Positions 16,379-24,101 of a stretch of DNA of 64,000 nt are shown here, piece by piece. The first letter of the stretch is position 1. Every line of letters starts with the position of its first letter. The translations under genes and the position numbers were made by a program. This DNA comes from Verrucomicrobiota bacterium (GTDB lineage: Bacteria; Verrucomicrobiota; Kiritimatiellia; CAIQIC01; JAGNIJ01), in NCBI GenBank assembly GCA_022710725.1, contig JAKLGK010000007.1, positions 62,001 through 126,000 of the forward strand, given 5' to 3'. The notes beneath the pieces are model-generated. The model was not told where the DNA came from. It searched no databases and saw only the letters and a program-made list of their open reading frames with translations.

Positions 16379-18109
16379 ATGCCGACCCACAACGCCGATA
16401 TCTCGGCGGTTTTCACGGAGATCGCCGACCTGCTCGATATCCAGGGTGAAAACCCGTTCCGGATCCGCGCCTACCGCAACGCCGCGCGCACGGTCCAGGA
16501 CCTCGGCCGCGAGCTGCGCGACATGGTAGAGGCCGGCGAGGATCTGAAAAAGCTGCAGGGCATCGGGGACGACCTGGCCGAGAAGATTGTTGAACTGGTC
16601 CAGACCGGCGCCTGCACCGCCCTCACCAAGCTGCGCTCCCGGTTCCCGCCGGGCGTCACCGACCTGCTTCGCATCCCGGGCCTCGGGCCGAAGCGGGTGA
16701 AGGTCCTGTACGGCGACCTGAAGATCGAGTCGCTCGCCCAGCTCGAGGCCGCCGCGCGCGAGGGGAATATCCGGGACCTGCCGGGCTTCGGCGAGAAGAC
16801 CGAGCAGAACATCCTGCAGGCCATCCAGGTGAAGGCGGACACCGGGCGCCGCTTTCTCCTGGCCCACGCGCGGACCTACGCCGAGGCGCTGACCGCCTAC
16901 CTGGAAAAGCTGCCGGGCGCGGGCCGGGTGACCGTCGCGGGCAGCTACCGGCGCGGCCGCGAGACGGTCGGCGACCTGGACATCCTCGTGACGGCCGAGT
17001 CGGCCGGGACGATCATGGACGCGTTCGTCGCGTACGACGAGGTCGCCCAGGTCCTGGCCCACGGCGACACGAAGTCCGCCGTCGTGCTGCGCTCCGGCAT
17101 CCAGGTGGACCTGCGCGTAGTCGAGGAGAAGAGCTACGGCGCCGCGCTGCACTACTTCACCGGCAGCAAGGCCCACAACATCGCCGTGCGCAGGCTGGGT
17201 CAGCAGCTTGACTTGAAGGTCAACGAGTACGGCGTCTTCCGGGGCGAGGAGTACCTCGCCGGCCGCACGGAGAAGGACGTGTACGCCGCCGTCGGCCTGC
17301 CGTTCATCCCGCCCGAACTGCGCGAGGACGCGGGCGAGATCGAGGCCGCGCGCGAGGGGCGGCTGCCGAACCTGGTCGAACTGAAGCACCTGCGCGGCGA
17401 CCTACACATGCACACGGACGCCTCCGACGGCAAGAACACCCTGCGCGAGATGGCCCTCGCCGCGAAGGAGCGCGGCTATAAATACATCGCGATCACGGAC
17501 CATTCCCCGCGCCTGAAGATGATCGGCGGCCTGGACGGGCGGAAACTGGCGCGGCAGGCGGACGCGATCCGGGAACTGAACAACGAACTGGAGGGCATCG
17601 CGATCCTGCGCGGGATCGAAGTGGACATCCTCGAAGACGGGGCGCTCGACCTGCCGGACGCGGTCCTCGCGACGCTCGATCTCGTGATCGGCTCGATCCA
17701 CAGCCATTTCAGGCTGCCGGGGGCGAAGCAGACCGAGCGCGTGTTGAGGGCCATGGACCGGCCGCATTTCACCATGCTGGCCCACCCGACCGGCCGGCTG
17801 CTGCTCGATCGCGAGCCCTATGAACTCGACCTGCCGCGGATCATCCGCCACGCGGCGGAGCGGGGCTGCTTCATCGAGCTCAACGCCCACCCGCTGCGGC
17901 TCGACCTCGACGACACGTTCTGCCGGATGGCGAAGGAGGCGGGCGTGCTGGTGAGCATCAACACGGACGCCCACGGGATCCCCGAACTCGACCACCTGCG
18001 CTATGGCATCGGCCAGGCCCGCCGCGGCTGGCTGGAGAAGAAGGACGTCCTCAACACCCGGACCCTGAAGCAACTCCGGCCGCTGCTGGCGAAGACCATG
18101 GGACGGTGA
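16379..18109 (+). CDS. polX: PolX: family X DNA polymerase / 3'-5' exonuclease
   Basis: 576 residues, the normal size of bacterial PolX. Residues 1-320 form the polymerase X core: helix-hairpin-helix L-Q-G-I-G-D-D-L-A and I-P-G-L-G-P-K-R, then G-S-Y-R-R-G-R-E-T-V-G-D-L-D-I-L near residues 188-202 with the catalytic aspartates. Residues about 340-576 are a PHP domain with D-L-H-M-H-T-D-A-S-D, I-T-D-H-S, H-S-H-F and N-T-D-A-H metal ligands, giving 3'-5' exonuclease/AP endonuclease activity. It fills short gaps in base excision repair. The ATG at 16379 has no Shine-Dalgarno, and a dispersed repeat and a 32-bp palindrome lie just upstream. Confidence 0.9.
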   Translation: MPTHNADISAVFTEIADLLDIQGENPFRIRAYRNAARTVQDLGRELRDMVEAGEDLKKLQGIGDDLAEKIVELVQTGACTALTKLRSRFPPGVTDLLRIPGLGPKRVKVLYGDLKIESLAQLEAAAREGNIRDLPGFGEKTEQNILQAIQVKADTGRRFLLAHARTYAEALTAYLEKLPGAGRVTVAGSYRRGRETVGDLDILVTAESAGTIMDAFVAYDEVAQVLAHGDTKSAVVLRSGIQVDLRVVEEKSYGAALHYFTGSKAHNIAVRRLGQQLDLKVNEYGVFRGEEYLAGRTEKDVYAAVGLPFIPPELREDAGEIEAAREGRLPNLVELKHLRGDLHMHTDASDGKNTLREMALAAKERGYKYIAITDHSPRLKMIGGLDGRKLARQADAIRELNNELEGIAILRGIEVDILEDGALDLPDAVLATLDLVIGSIHSHFRLPGAKQTERVLRAMDRPHFTMLAHPTGRLLLDREPYELDLPRIIRHAAERGCFIELNAHPLRLDLDDTFCRMAKEAGVLVSINTDAHGIPELDHLRYGIGQARRGWLEKKDVLNTRTLKQLRPLLAKTMGR

Positions 18110-18117
18110 CAGGGCCG

Positions 18118-18198
18118 CAACGTCCAACACCCAACTTCCGACGATCAACGTCCAAGGCCCTGGAAGTTGGACGTTGGGTGTTGAATGTCGGACGTTAC
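18118..18198. repeat. inverted pair of GTTGGACGTTGG repeats
   Basis: A leftward copy (CAACGTCCAACACCCAACTTCC-like, from 18118) and a rightward copy (from about 18162, GGAAGTTGGACGTTGGGTG) face each other and could fold into an imperfect long hairpin. It is the same family as 14788-14830. Confidence 0.6.
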
Positions 18199-18269
18199 GT
18201 TCGTTCCGGCCCTTCTTGCCTTGCCGCCCGGCCTGTGGGAACATGCGCGCCGGCACCGGCAGGACGGCG

Positions 18270-18974
18270 ATGACCCATGCGATCAACAGTCTGGCGGCGG
18301 TGGTCTTCGATTTCGACGGCGTGATCGTGGATACGGAGCCGCTCCACTTCGAGGCGTTCCGGCGGATCGCCTCGCCGCACGGCATCGAGCTGGCGTGGGA
18401 GGCGTACCGGCAGAAATACATGGGATTCGACGACCGGGACGCCTTCCGCGCGTTGTTCCGGGACGCGGGGCGGCCGCTGGCGGAAGAACGACTGGCCGGA
18501 CTGATCGACGCCAAGGCGGCGGCCTTTGCGAAGCTGGCCGAGAGCGAGGGCGTCGAGCCCTATCCCGGGGCGGCGCGCCTGATCGGGGAACTGGCGGGCC
18601 GCGTCCCCCTGGCCCTGTGCAGCGGGGCGCTCCGGTCCGACGTCCAGCCCATCCTGGCGCGGGCCGGGCTCAAGGCCTGCTTCGCTGTCATGGTGACGGC
18701 GGAAGACGTCTCCGTAAGCAAGCCCGACCCGGAGTCCTACCGGGAGGCGCTTCGCCGCCTGGCCGCTCGGTTCCCCGATCGAACATTCCCGGCGTCCCGT
18801 TGCGTGGCGATCGAGGATACGCCGGCGGGCATCGCGGCGGCCCGGGGCGCCGGGCTGAAGGTCCTGGCGGTGCGGACGACGCACGCGCACGGCCCGCTGG
18901 CGGCGGCCGATTGCGTGCAGGAGTCCCTCCAGGCTCTGCGCGTGGAGGATCTGGAGGCGCTGGCCCGGGATTGA
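18270..18974 (+). CDS. HAD superfamily phosphatase/phosphomutase (beta-phosphoglucomutase-like)
   Basis: 234 residues from the ATG at 18270 (AGGA five bases upstream). Motif I is D-F-D-G-V-I-V-D-T-E with the nucleophile and general acid aspartates, motif II is C-S-G-A near residue 118, motif III is the lysine of S-K-P-D-P, and motif IV is I-E-D-T-P-A-G-I. The helical cap between residues 15 and 90 puts it in subfamily IA, with beta-phosphoglucomutases and phosphoglycolate phosphatases. It acts in the cytoplasm on a small phosphorylated substrate that cannot be named from sequence. A pair of intergenic repeats precedes it. Confidence 0.8.
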   Translation: MTHAINSLAAVVFDFDGVIVDTEPLHFEAFRRIASPHGIELAWEAYRQKYMGFDDRDAFRALFRDAGRPLAEERLAGLIDAKAAAFAKLAESEGVEPYPGAARLIGELAGRVPLALCSGALRSDVQPILARAGLKACFAVMVTAEDVSVSKPDPESYREALRRLAARFPDRTFPASRCVAIEDTPAGIAAARGAGLKVLAVRTTHAHGPLAAADCVQESLQALRVEDLEALARD

Positions 18975-19052
18975 ACGCGGCGTTTGCGGGATTGTCTTTT
19001 TATCCCACGGGCGATAAGGTGGCGGCTCGACGGCAACGTGGAGGAAGCGATC

Positions 19053-20369
19053 ATGAAAAAGACTTGGGCGTGGGCAGCCGGGATCATCCTGTTGGCGGGC
19101 ATCTCGGCCCGGGCGCAGGGGCAGGCCGGAAATCCGTACTACGTGGACGGCATGCTCGTGGACCAGTACAAGCAGTCGGATTCGGAAGAAGCGGCGGCCC
19201 CGGTCGCCGCGCCGAACTCGATGTCCTTGCGTGATGCGCCCCCCGCAGGCCCGGTGCCCCAGCCGTCCGTCGCTCCTGCGCCCAAGGCGCCCGGCGTGGC
19301 GCTGCCCCCGGCGGGCAAGGCCCTGGAGCATCTCCGCGCCGCCAACATGTTTGTCGAGAAGAAGGAATGGGACAAGGCGCTGGAGGAAATCCAGAAAGGC
19401 CTCGAATCGGATCCGCAGAATGCGCTGCTCCTCCGGCGCGGATCGGCCGTCGCGGCGCTGGCCAAGAATTACACGGCGGCGGACGATTATTACCGGCGGC
19501 TGCTGATGGTGGACCCGAACAGCGTGGCCTTCATGAACGGGCGCGCCTCGGTGCAGATCCGCCTGCGCCAGTTCGTCCCCGCGCAGATTCTGACCGACCG
19601 CGCCCTCGAGCTGCAGCCCGGCGACCTGCTGGCGCGGTTCAACCGGCTGCTGCTGAAGGTGATCCGCAACGAGCCGCTGGAGGGGGAGGCCTGGAACGAC
19701 CTGCTCACCTTTGACCTGGCCCAGGTGGCCAACTGGCTGGAGGCGGACAAGACCGAGTACCAGCAGTTGATGTCGGCGGAGCAGTTCGCGCTGGCCTGCC
19801 AGACCGCCCTGGGCGCAGGCCTGGGCGACAAGCTGTCCGATGTGGTGGGCGTCTTGCGCCGCCTCGGCCAGGCCCAGCGGCTGCAGCAGTGGGACAAGGT
19901 CCTGGCGATCGTGCAGGAGGCCCGCGCGCTGGGCCTCCAGGCCATGGGGCTGGAGATGGACCAGGCGCGGGCGGTCATGGAGCAGGGCGATCGGGACCAG
20001 GCGCGGGCCATCATGAAGGGCTTGAGCGAGCGGTTCCCCGAGCACCCCCAGGTCCTGTACAACTACGGGTACATCCTCATCGAGGACAGCAACTACACGG
20101 AGGCGCTGGGGCTGCTGGACCGCGCCTTCGCGCAGATTCCGAACCATCCCCAGATATCATTTGCCCGGGCCTGCATGCTGGCCGAGAACGGCCGGATCGA
20201 CGAGGCCTGGCCGATCCTGACCGGCCTGATCCGCGACTACCCGGCGGAGACGAGGACCTGGCTGCAGGAGGAGGATCCCTACCTGGCCAAGATCAAGGCG
20301 GATCCGCGCTACCAGGAATTGCTGGCCACCCGCGTCCCGAAGCGCCGCCCCGCGGGACAAGAGCAATAG
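19053..20369 (+). CDS. secreted TPR-repeat protein
   Basis: 438 residues from the ATG at 19053, with GAGGAAG upstream. A signal peptide (K-K-T-W start, cleavage near S-A-R-A, residue 21) is followed by a proline/alanine-rich linker to about residue 85, then tetratricopeptide repeats, for example A-x-x-M-F-V-E-K-K-E-W-D-K-A-L-E-E-I-Q-K-G-L and Y-N-Y-G-Y-I-L-I-E-D-S-N-Y-T-E-A-L. Repeats occupy the middle and C-terminal parts. TPR proteins are protein-binding scaffolds; this one should act in the periplasm. The next gene starts 16 bases after it and also encodes an exported protein, so the two may work together. Confidence 0.72.
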   Translation: MKKTWAWAAGIILLAGISARAQGQAGNPYYVDGMLVDQYKQSDSEEAAAPVAAPNSMSLRDAPPAGPVPQPSVAPAPKAPGVALPPAGKALEHLRAANMFVEKKEWDKALEEIQKGLESDPQNALLLRRGSAVAALAKNYTAADDYYRRLLMVDPNSVAFMNGRASVQIRLRQFVPAQILTDRALELQPGDLLARFNRLLLKVIRNEPLEGEAWNDLLTFDLAQVANWLEADKTEYQQLMSAEQFALACQTALGAGLGDKLSDVVGVLRRLGQAQRLQQWDKVLAIVQEARALGLQAMGLEMDQARAVMEQGDRDQARAIMKGLSERFPEHPQVLYNYGYILIEDSNYTEALGLLDRAFAQIPNHPQISFARACMLAENGRIDEAWPILTGLIRDYPAETRTWLQEEDPYLAKIKADPRYQELLATRVPKRRPAGQEQ

Positions 20370-20385
20370 AACAAGGAGAACGATC

Positions 20386-21078
20386 ATGAAACACATGCTG
20401 ATCGGCTGTTTGTGCCTGTTCGCCACGGCCTGGGCCCAGGCCGCGGATCCGGCGATTTCGCTGGTGGTCGTCGGCGATCTGGACCCGGCGATGGCGGAGC
20501 GCGTGCGCGCCTTCGCGCAGGAGAACCTGGCCCTTCCGGTGCGCCTGCTTGAGCCGCGCGAGGCGGCGGCCGCCTCCAGCCTCAACGAGATCGGCGACGC
20601 CGCGGCCGAGGCGATGGGCCCGGAGGATACGTGCCTGGTGGTGCTAGCCGTCCCCACGGAGGACCTGCCGAACCACGGAGTCCGGCTCCAGGAGAAGAAC
20701 TCGGCCGTCGTGAACGCGAGGCTGCTGAAGCCGGCCGGCGGAGACGAGGAACAATATGGCCGGCGGCTCGATCGCGAGGTGATGATGAGCATCGGGCTCC
20801 TGATGGGCCTCGAAACCTGCCCGAATCCCCAATGCGCGATGTGGCTCTATTCCAACGACGAGGAACTCGACATGAAGGGCCGGAACTACTGTCCTCCCTG
20901 CCTGGAGCGGATCCAGAAACTGGCCGTGGAGCGGGGGCTGAAGATCGTGGCCGATTCGCCCTTCGCGCCGATCCCGGATGAGCCCGTGCCGGAAGAGGCT
21001 GCCTCGGAACCGGCCGCGCCGGAACAGGCGGCCCCGGCCGAGGCCGGCGAGCCGGAACCGATTGCGGAAACCCCCTGA
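20386..21078 (+). CDS. exported archaemetzincin-like (M54-fold) protein lacking the catalytic zinc site
   Basis: 230 residues; ribosome site AAGGAG. The signal peptide ends near W-A-Q-A (residue 19). Residues 20-175 follow the archaemetzincin outline: a strand-helix start V-V-V-G-D-L-D-P, a V-V-N-A-R-L-L segment, then C145-P-N-P-Q-C150, S156-N-D-E-E-L-D162 and C169-P-P-C172, the four-cysteine structural zinc site specific to that family. Where the family has H-E-x-x-H-x-x-G-x-x-H-C, this protein has M-S-I-G-L-L-M-G-L-E-T-C (134-145), so all three zinc histidines and the catalytic glutamate are gone. It is probably a binding protein on a dead protease fold. Residues 190-230 are an acidic P/E/A tail. 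Predicted periplasmic, likely partner of the upstream TPR protein. The fold assignment is by motif and needs a profile or structure comparison. Confidence 0.62.
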   Translation: MKHMLIGCLCLFATAWAQAADPAISLVVVGDLDPAMAERVRAFAQENLALPVRLLEPREAAAASSLNEIGDAAAEAMGPEDTCLVVLAVPTEDLPNHGVRLQEKNSAVVNARLLKPAGGDEEQYGRRLDREVMMSIGLLMGLETCPNPQCAMWLYSNDEELDMKGRNYCPPCLERIQKLAVERGLKIVADSPFAPIPDEPVPEEAASEPAAPEQAAPAEAGEPEPIAETP

Positions 21079-21093
21079 CCCGCCGGGCCGCCC

Positions 21094-22359
21094 ATGCTGG
21101 ATATCCGGACCATCCGCGAGCGCGAGGCCGACGTGCGCCGCGCCCTCGACCTGCGCGGCGTCGGCGTGGACCTTGACGCCGTGCTGGCCCTCGACCGCGA
21201 CCGCCGCAGCGGCCTGGCCGAGGTCGAACAGCTCAAGAACCAGCGCAACGTGATCTCCAAGGAGATCGGCGCCCTCAAGAAGGCCGGCCAGGATACCGCC
21301 GCCCGCCAGGCCGAGGTGAGGGCCATGGGCGATCGCATCGCGGAACTGGACCGGATCGTCCGCGAGGCGGAGGAGAAGCTGAACAATGCCCTGCTGTTCA
21401 TGCCCAACCTGCCGCACCCCGCCGTCCCGCCCGGGCACGACGCTGCGCAGAACCGCGTCGTGCGCCAGCACGGCACGCCGCGCTCGTTCGACTTCGAGCC
21501 GAAGCCCCATTGGGAACTGGGCGAGAAACTCGGCCTGTTCGACCTCGAGCGCGGCGCGCGCATGAGCGGCGCCGGTTTCCCGCTCTTCACCGGGCGCGGC
21601 GCGCGCCTCGAGCGCGGACTGATCCAATTCATGCTCGACCTGCACACCACGCAGCACGGCTACCGCGAGATCGCTCCGCCTTTCCTCTGCAACGCCGCGT
21701 CCATGACCGGCACCGGCCAACTCCCGAAGCTCGCCGAGGACATGTACCACGTCGCGTCGGACGATCTCTACCTGATCCCGACTGCGGAAGTGCCCGTGAC
21801 GAACTTCTACCGCGAGGAGATCATCCGCGACCCGCTGCCGGTCAAGCTCACGGCCTACTCGGCCTGCTTCCGCCGCGAGGCCGGCGCGGCCGGGCGCGAC
21901 ACCCGCGGGCTCATTCGCGTGCATCAGTTCGACAAGGTCGAGCTGGTCAAGTTCGTCGAGCCCGAGACGTCCGACGCGGAACTGGAGACGCTCCTCGCGG
22001 ACGCCGAGGACGTGCTCCAGCGGCTCGGCCTGGTCTACCGGATCCTGGAGTTGTGCGCGGGTGACTTGAGCTTCGCGTCGAGCCATACCTACGATATCGA
22101 GCTGTGGGCGCCGGCGCAGAAGGCTTGGCTCGAGGTGTCGTCGTGCAGCAACTTTGGCGACTTCCAGGCCCGGCGCGCCGGCATCCGCTACCGGAACAAG
22201 GACGGCAAGGCGGCGTTCGTGCACACGCTCAACGGCTCGGGCGTGGCCCTGCCGCGCCTCGTCGTGGCCCTCCTGGAGAACGGCCAGCGCGCCGACGGCT
22301 CGATCGTCCTGCCCGAGGCCCTGCACCCGTACCTGGGCGGGCTGACCGTTCTGGATTGA
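21094..22359 (+). CDS. serS: seryl-tRNA synthetase
   Basis: 421 residues, full length. The N-terminal 105 residues are the coiled-coil tRNA-binding arm (heptads around A-E-V-E-Q-L-K-N-Q-R-N). Class II motifs follow: T-A-E-V-P-V-T-N near 229, F-R-R-E-A-G-A-A-G-R-D-T-R-G near 259 (motif 2), E-V-S-S-C-S-N-F near 348, and N-G-S-G-V-A-L-P-R near 379 (motif 3). It charges tRNA-Ser, and tRNA-Sec where present, with serine. It starts 15 bases after the preceding gene, with no strong ribosome site, so translational coupling is possible. tilS follows after 31 bases. Confidence 0.95.
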   Translation: MLDIRTIREREADVRRALDLRGVGVDLDAVLALDRDRRSGLAEVEQLKNQRNVISKEIGALKKAGQDTAARQAEVRAMGDRIAELDRIVREAEEKLNNALLFMPNLPHPAVPPGHDAAQNRVVRQHGTPRSFDFEPKPHWELGEKLGLFDLERGARMSGAGFPLFTGRGARLERGLIQFMLDLHTTQHGYREIAPPFLCNAASMTGTGQLPKLAEDMYHVASDDLYLIPTAEVPVTNFYREEIIRDPLPVKLTAYSACFRREAGAAGRDTRGLIRVHQFDKVELVKFVEPETSDAELETLLADAEDVLQRLGLVYRILELCAGDLSFASSHTYDIELWAPAQKAWLEVSSCSNFGDFQARRAGIRYRNKDGKAAFVHTLNGSGVALPRLVVALLENGQRADGSIVLPEALHPYLGGLTVLD

Positions 22360-22390
22360 CCGCGGGGCCGGTGGGGTCGAGGATTCCGCC

Positions 22391-23761
22391 GTGCTCCAGA
22401 TCATCCAGCGCGCGATCCGCCGTCAGAACCTGGTGACGCCCGGGACGCGCCTGCTCCTCGCCGTCTCGGGCGGGGCGGATTCCACGGCCCTGGCCGCGGC
22501 CCTCGCCGGGTTGCGCGTTCCCCTGAATCTTCGACTGACCCTGGCCCACCTGAACCATGGCATCCGCGGCGCCGAGGCCGATGATGACGCGCGGTTCGTG
22601 CGCGCGCTGGCCCGGCGTCTGCGCGCCGGTTTCGTCCTGGGTAGGGCGGATGTCCCAGGCCTGTCGAGGAAAAAGGGCATATCCATCGAAATGGCCGCCC
22701 GCGAGGCGCGATACGATTTCCTGGCGCGCGCGGCCCGGCGGGCCGGCGCGGACGCGATCGCCACGGCGCACACCGCCGACGACCAGGCCGAGACCGTGCT
22801 CCTGCGGCTTGCCCGGGGAACCGGGCCGCAGGGGCTGGCCGGCATTCCGTACCGCTCGGAACACGGCGGAGTGCCGGTGATCCGGCCGATGCTGGACGCG
22901 ACCCGCGCGCAGGTGGAGGCGTTTCTGAAGCGCCGGGGCCTCGGGTGGAGAGAGGACTCGACCAACCGCAACCCGGAGCACCTCCGCAACCGCGTGCGGC
23001 ACGAAATCATTCCGCTGCTCGAGGCGCGCCTGAACCCGTGCCTGCGCGAGGCCCTGTGCCGCCTCGCCTCGCTCGCGGGGGAAGAGAACCGCTGGATGGA
23101 GCAGGAGGCGGCGCGGCTCGCGTTCGACGGGTTCGTGGCGCAGTTGGCCGGCCTGCCGGTGCCCCTGGCGCGGCGAGCCCTCCGGGCGTGGCTAAGTAAA
23201 ACGGGTGTTCCGCCCGAATCGCTCGATTTTGAGGCCATCGAGCGCGTCCGGGCTCTGGCGGAGGGTCGGCGAGGCGGGGGATCGGCGCCGCTGCCAGGGG
23301 GGTGGCGGGTGACCCGGGAGGCCGGCGCGCTGCGGATTCAGAAAGCTGGTCGCGCGGGGCCGTCTTCTTATTCGACGCGGTTGAAAGTTCCCGGCGTCAG
23401 CTCGCTGGCGAGCGGCTGGCGAGTGCGAGTGGTTCGCGGGCGCGGTTATGCCGCGCCGAGCGCTGCCGGGAACCTGGAGGCTTGGGTGGATGCCGGGCGG
23501 GTGGGGCGGTCGCCACTGATGGCCCGGTCGTGGCGGCCCGGCGACCGGATCCGACTCGTTGGTCTGGCGGGATCGAAGAAGCTTCAGGATCTTTTCGTCG
23601 ACCTTAAAATCCCCCGGGAGCAGCGCCTGCGTATCCCGGTTATTGAGTGCAAGGGGGAGATCCTTTGGGTTCCCGGCAGCCGCGTATCGCGGGATTGGGC
23701 CGTCAGCCATCCTCAAGCGCCTTCATGGCGTTTGTCCGCCCGGCTTCCTCCCGCCGGCTAA
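22391..23761 (+). CDS. tilS: tRNA(Ile)-lysidine synthase
   Basis: 456 residues, from a GTG start at 22391; no ATG nearby keeps the first helix. The PP-loop is S-G-G-A-D-S-T at residues 26-32, followed by H-L-N-H-G-I-R-G, A-T-A-H-T-A-D-D-Q-A-E-T and R-P-M-L, all TilS landmarks. E-D-S-T-N-R-N-x-x-x-x-R-N-R-V-R-H is the N-terminal domain signature. The C-terminal region ends in the tRNA-binding domain with R-P-G-D-R-I and K-K-L-Q-D-L-F-V-D. The enzyme converts C34 of tRNA-Ile(CAU) to lysidine so that it reads AUA. Co-oriented with serS. Confidence 0.93.
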   Translation: MLQIIQRAIRRQNLVTPGTRLLLAVSGGADSTALAAALAGLRVPLNLRLTLAHLNHGIRGAEADDDARFVRALARRLRAGFVLGRADVPGLSRKKGISIEMAAREARYDFLARAARRAGADAIATAHTADDQAETVLLRLARGTGPQGLAGIPYRSEHGGVPVIRPMLDATRAQVEAFLKRRGLGWREDSTNRNPEHLRNRVRHEIIPLLEARLNPCLREALCRLASLAGEENRWMEQEAARLAFDGFVAQLAGLPVPLARRALRAWLSKTGVPPESLDFEAIERVRALAEGRRGGGSAPLPGGWRVTREAGALRIQKAGRAGPSSYSTRLKVPGVSSLASGWRVRVVRGRGYAAPSAAGNLEAWVDAGRVGRSPLMARSWRPGDRIRLVGLAGSKKLQDLFVDLKIPREQRLRIPVIECKGEILWVPGSRVSRDWAVSHPQAPSWRLSARLPPAG

Positions 23762-23777
23762 AAAAAACGTTTTTTCC

Positions 23778-23806
23778 TTTGCCAAACGGAGTGCGCCCCG
23801 CCATTA
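23778..23806 (+). promoter_or_regulatory. putative promoter of the symporter unit
   Basis: TTGCCA (23778-23783), a 17-base spacer and CATTAT (23801-23806), about 78 bases before the small accessory gene. Just upstream is a 14-base AAAAAAC/GTTTTTT inverted repeat (23761-23774) overlapping the tilS stop, which may be an UP-like element or help end tilS transcription. Confidence 0.45.
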
Positions 23807-23884
23807 TTCGGAACCGCGGCCGGACATCCAATCAGGAACTGGCCGCTTCTGCGAAAAGGACGGGAAACGAAGGAGGGTAGGGTC

Positions 23885-24061
23885 ATGCTGCTCGGATTTG
23901 AGGATCCTTGGGTCTGCACCGTGTACATCTTGTGCATTGCGAGCACGCTGCTGTGCGTGGTCTACGGGTTGGTCAATTGGAACAAGGGCGAGGAGACTGT
24001 TCAGCCCGAGGACGTGCAGTGGGCCAAGGAAGAGAAGGAAGAAGTCGAGGAGACCCTGTAA
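23885..24061 (+). CDS. symporter small accessory protein (58 residues)
   Basis: ATG at 23885 with an AAGGAGGG ribosome site, stop TAA at 24059-24061. The product starts M-L-L-G-F-E-D-P-W-V, has one membrane helix (about residues 10-30, rich in L, V and C), an N-W-N-K-G boundary and a strongly acidic E/K tail. Short one-helix proteins of this pattern are encoded directly before sodium:solute symporter family transporters in many bacteria and are named symporter small accessory proteins. The symporter starts 41 bases later. A role as a stabilising or regulatory subunit is inferred from that linkage. Confidence 0.72.
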   Translation: MLLGFEDPWVCTVYILCIASTLLCVVYGLVNWNKGEETVQPEDVQWAKEEKEEVEETL

Positions 24062-24101
24062 GTCGCCGGTTCCCGGCGCCGGGTCAATCAAGGGGGATCC
24101 C

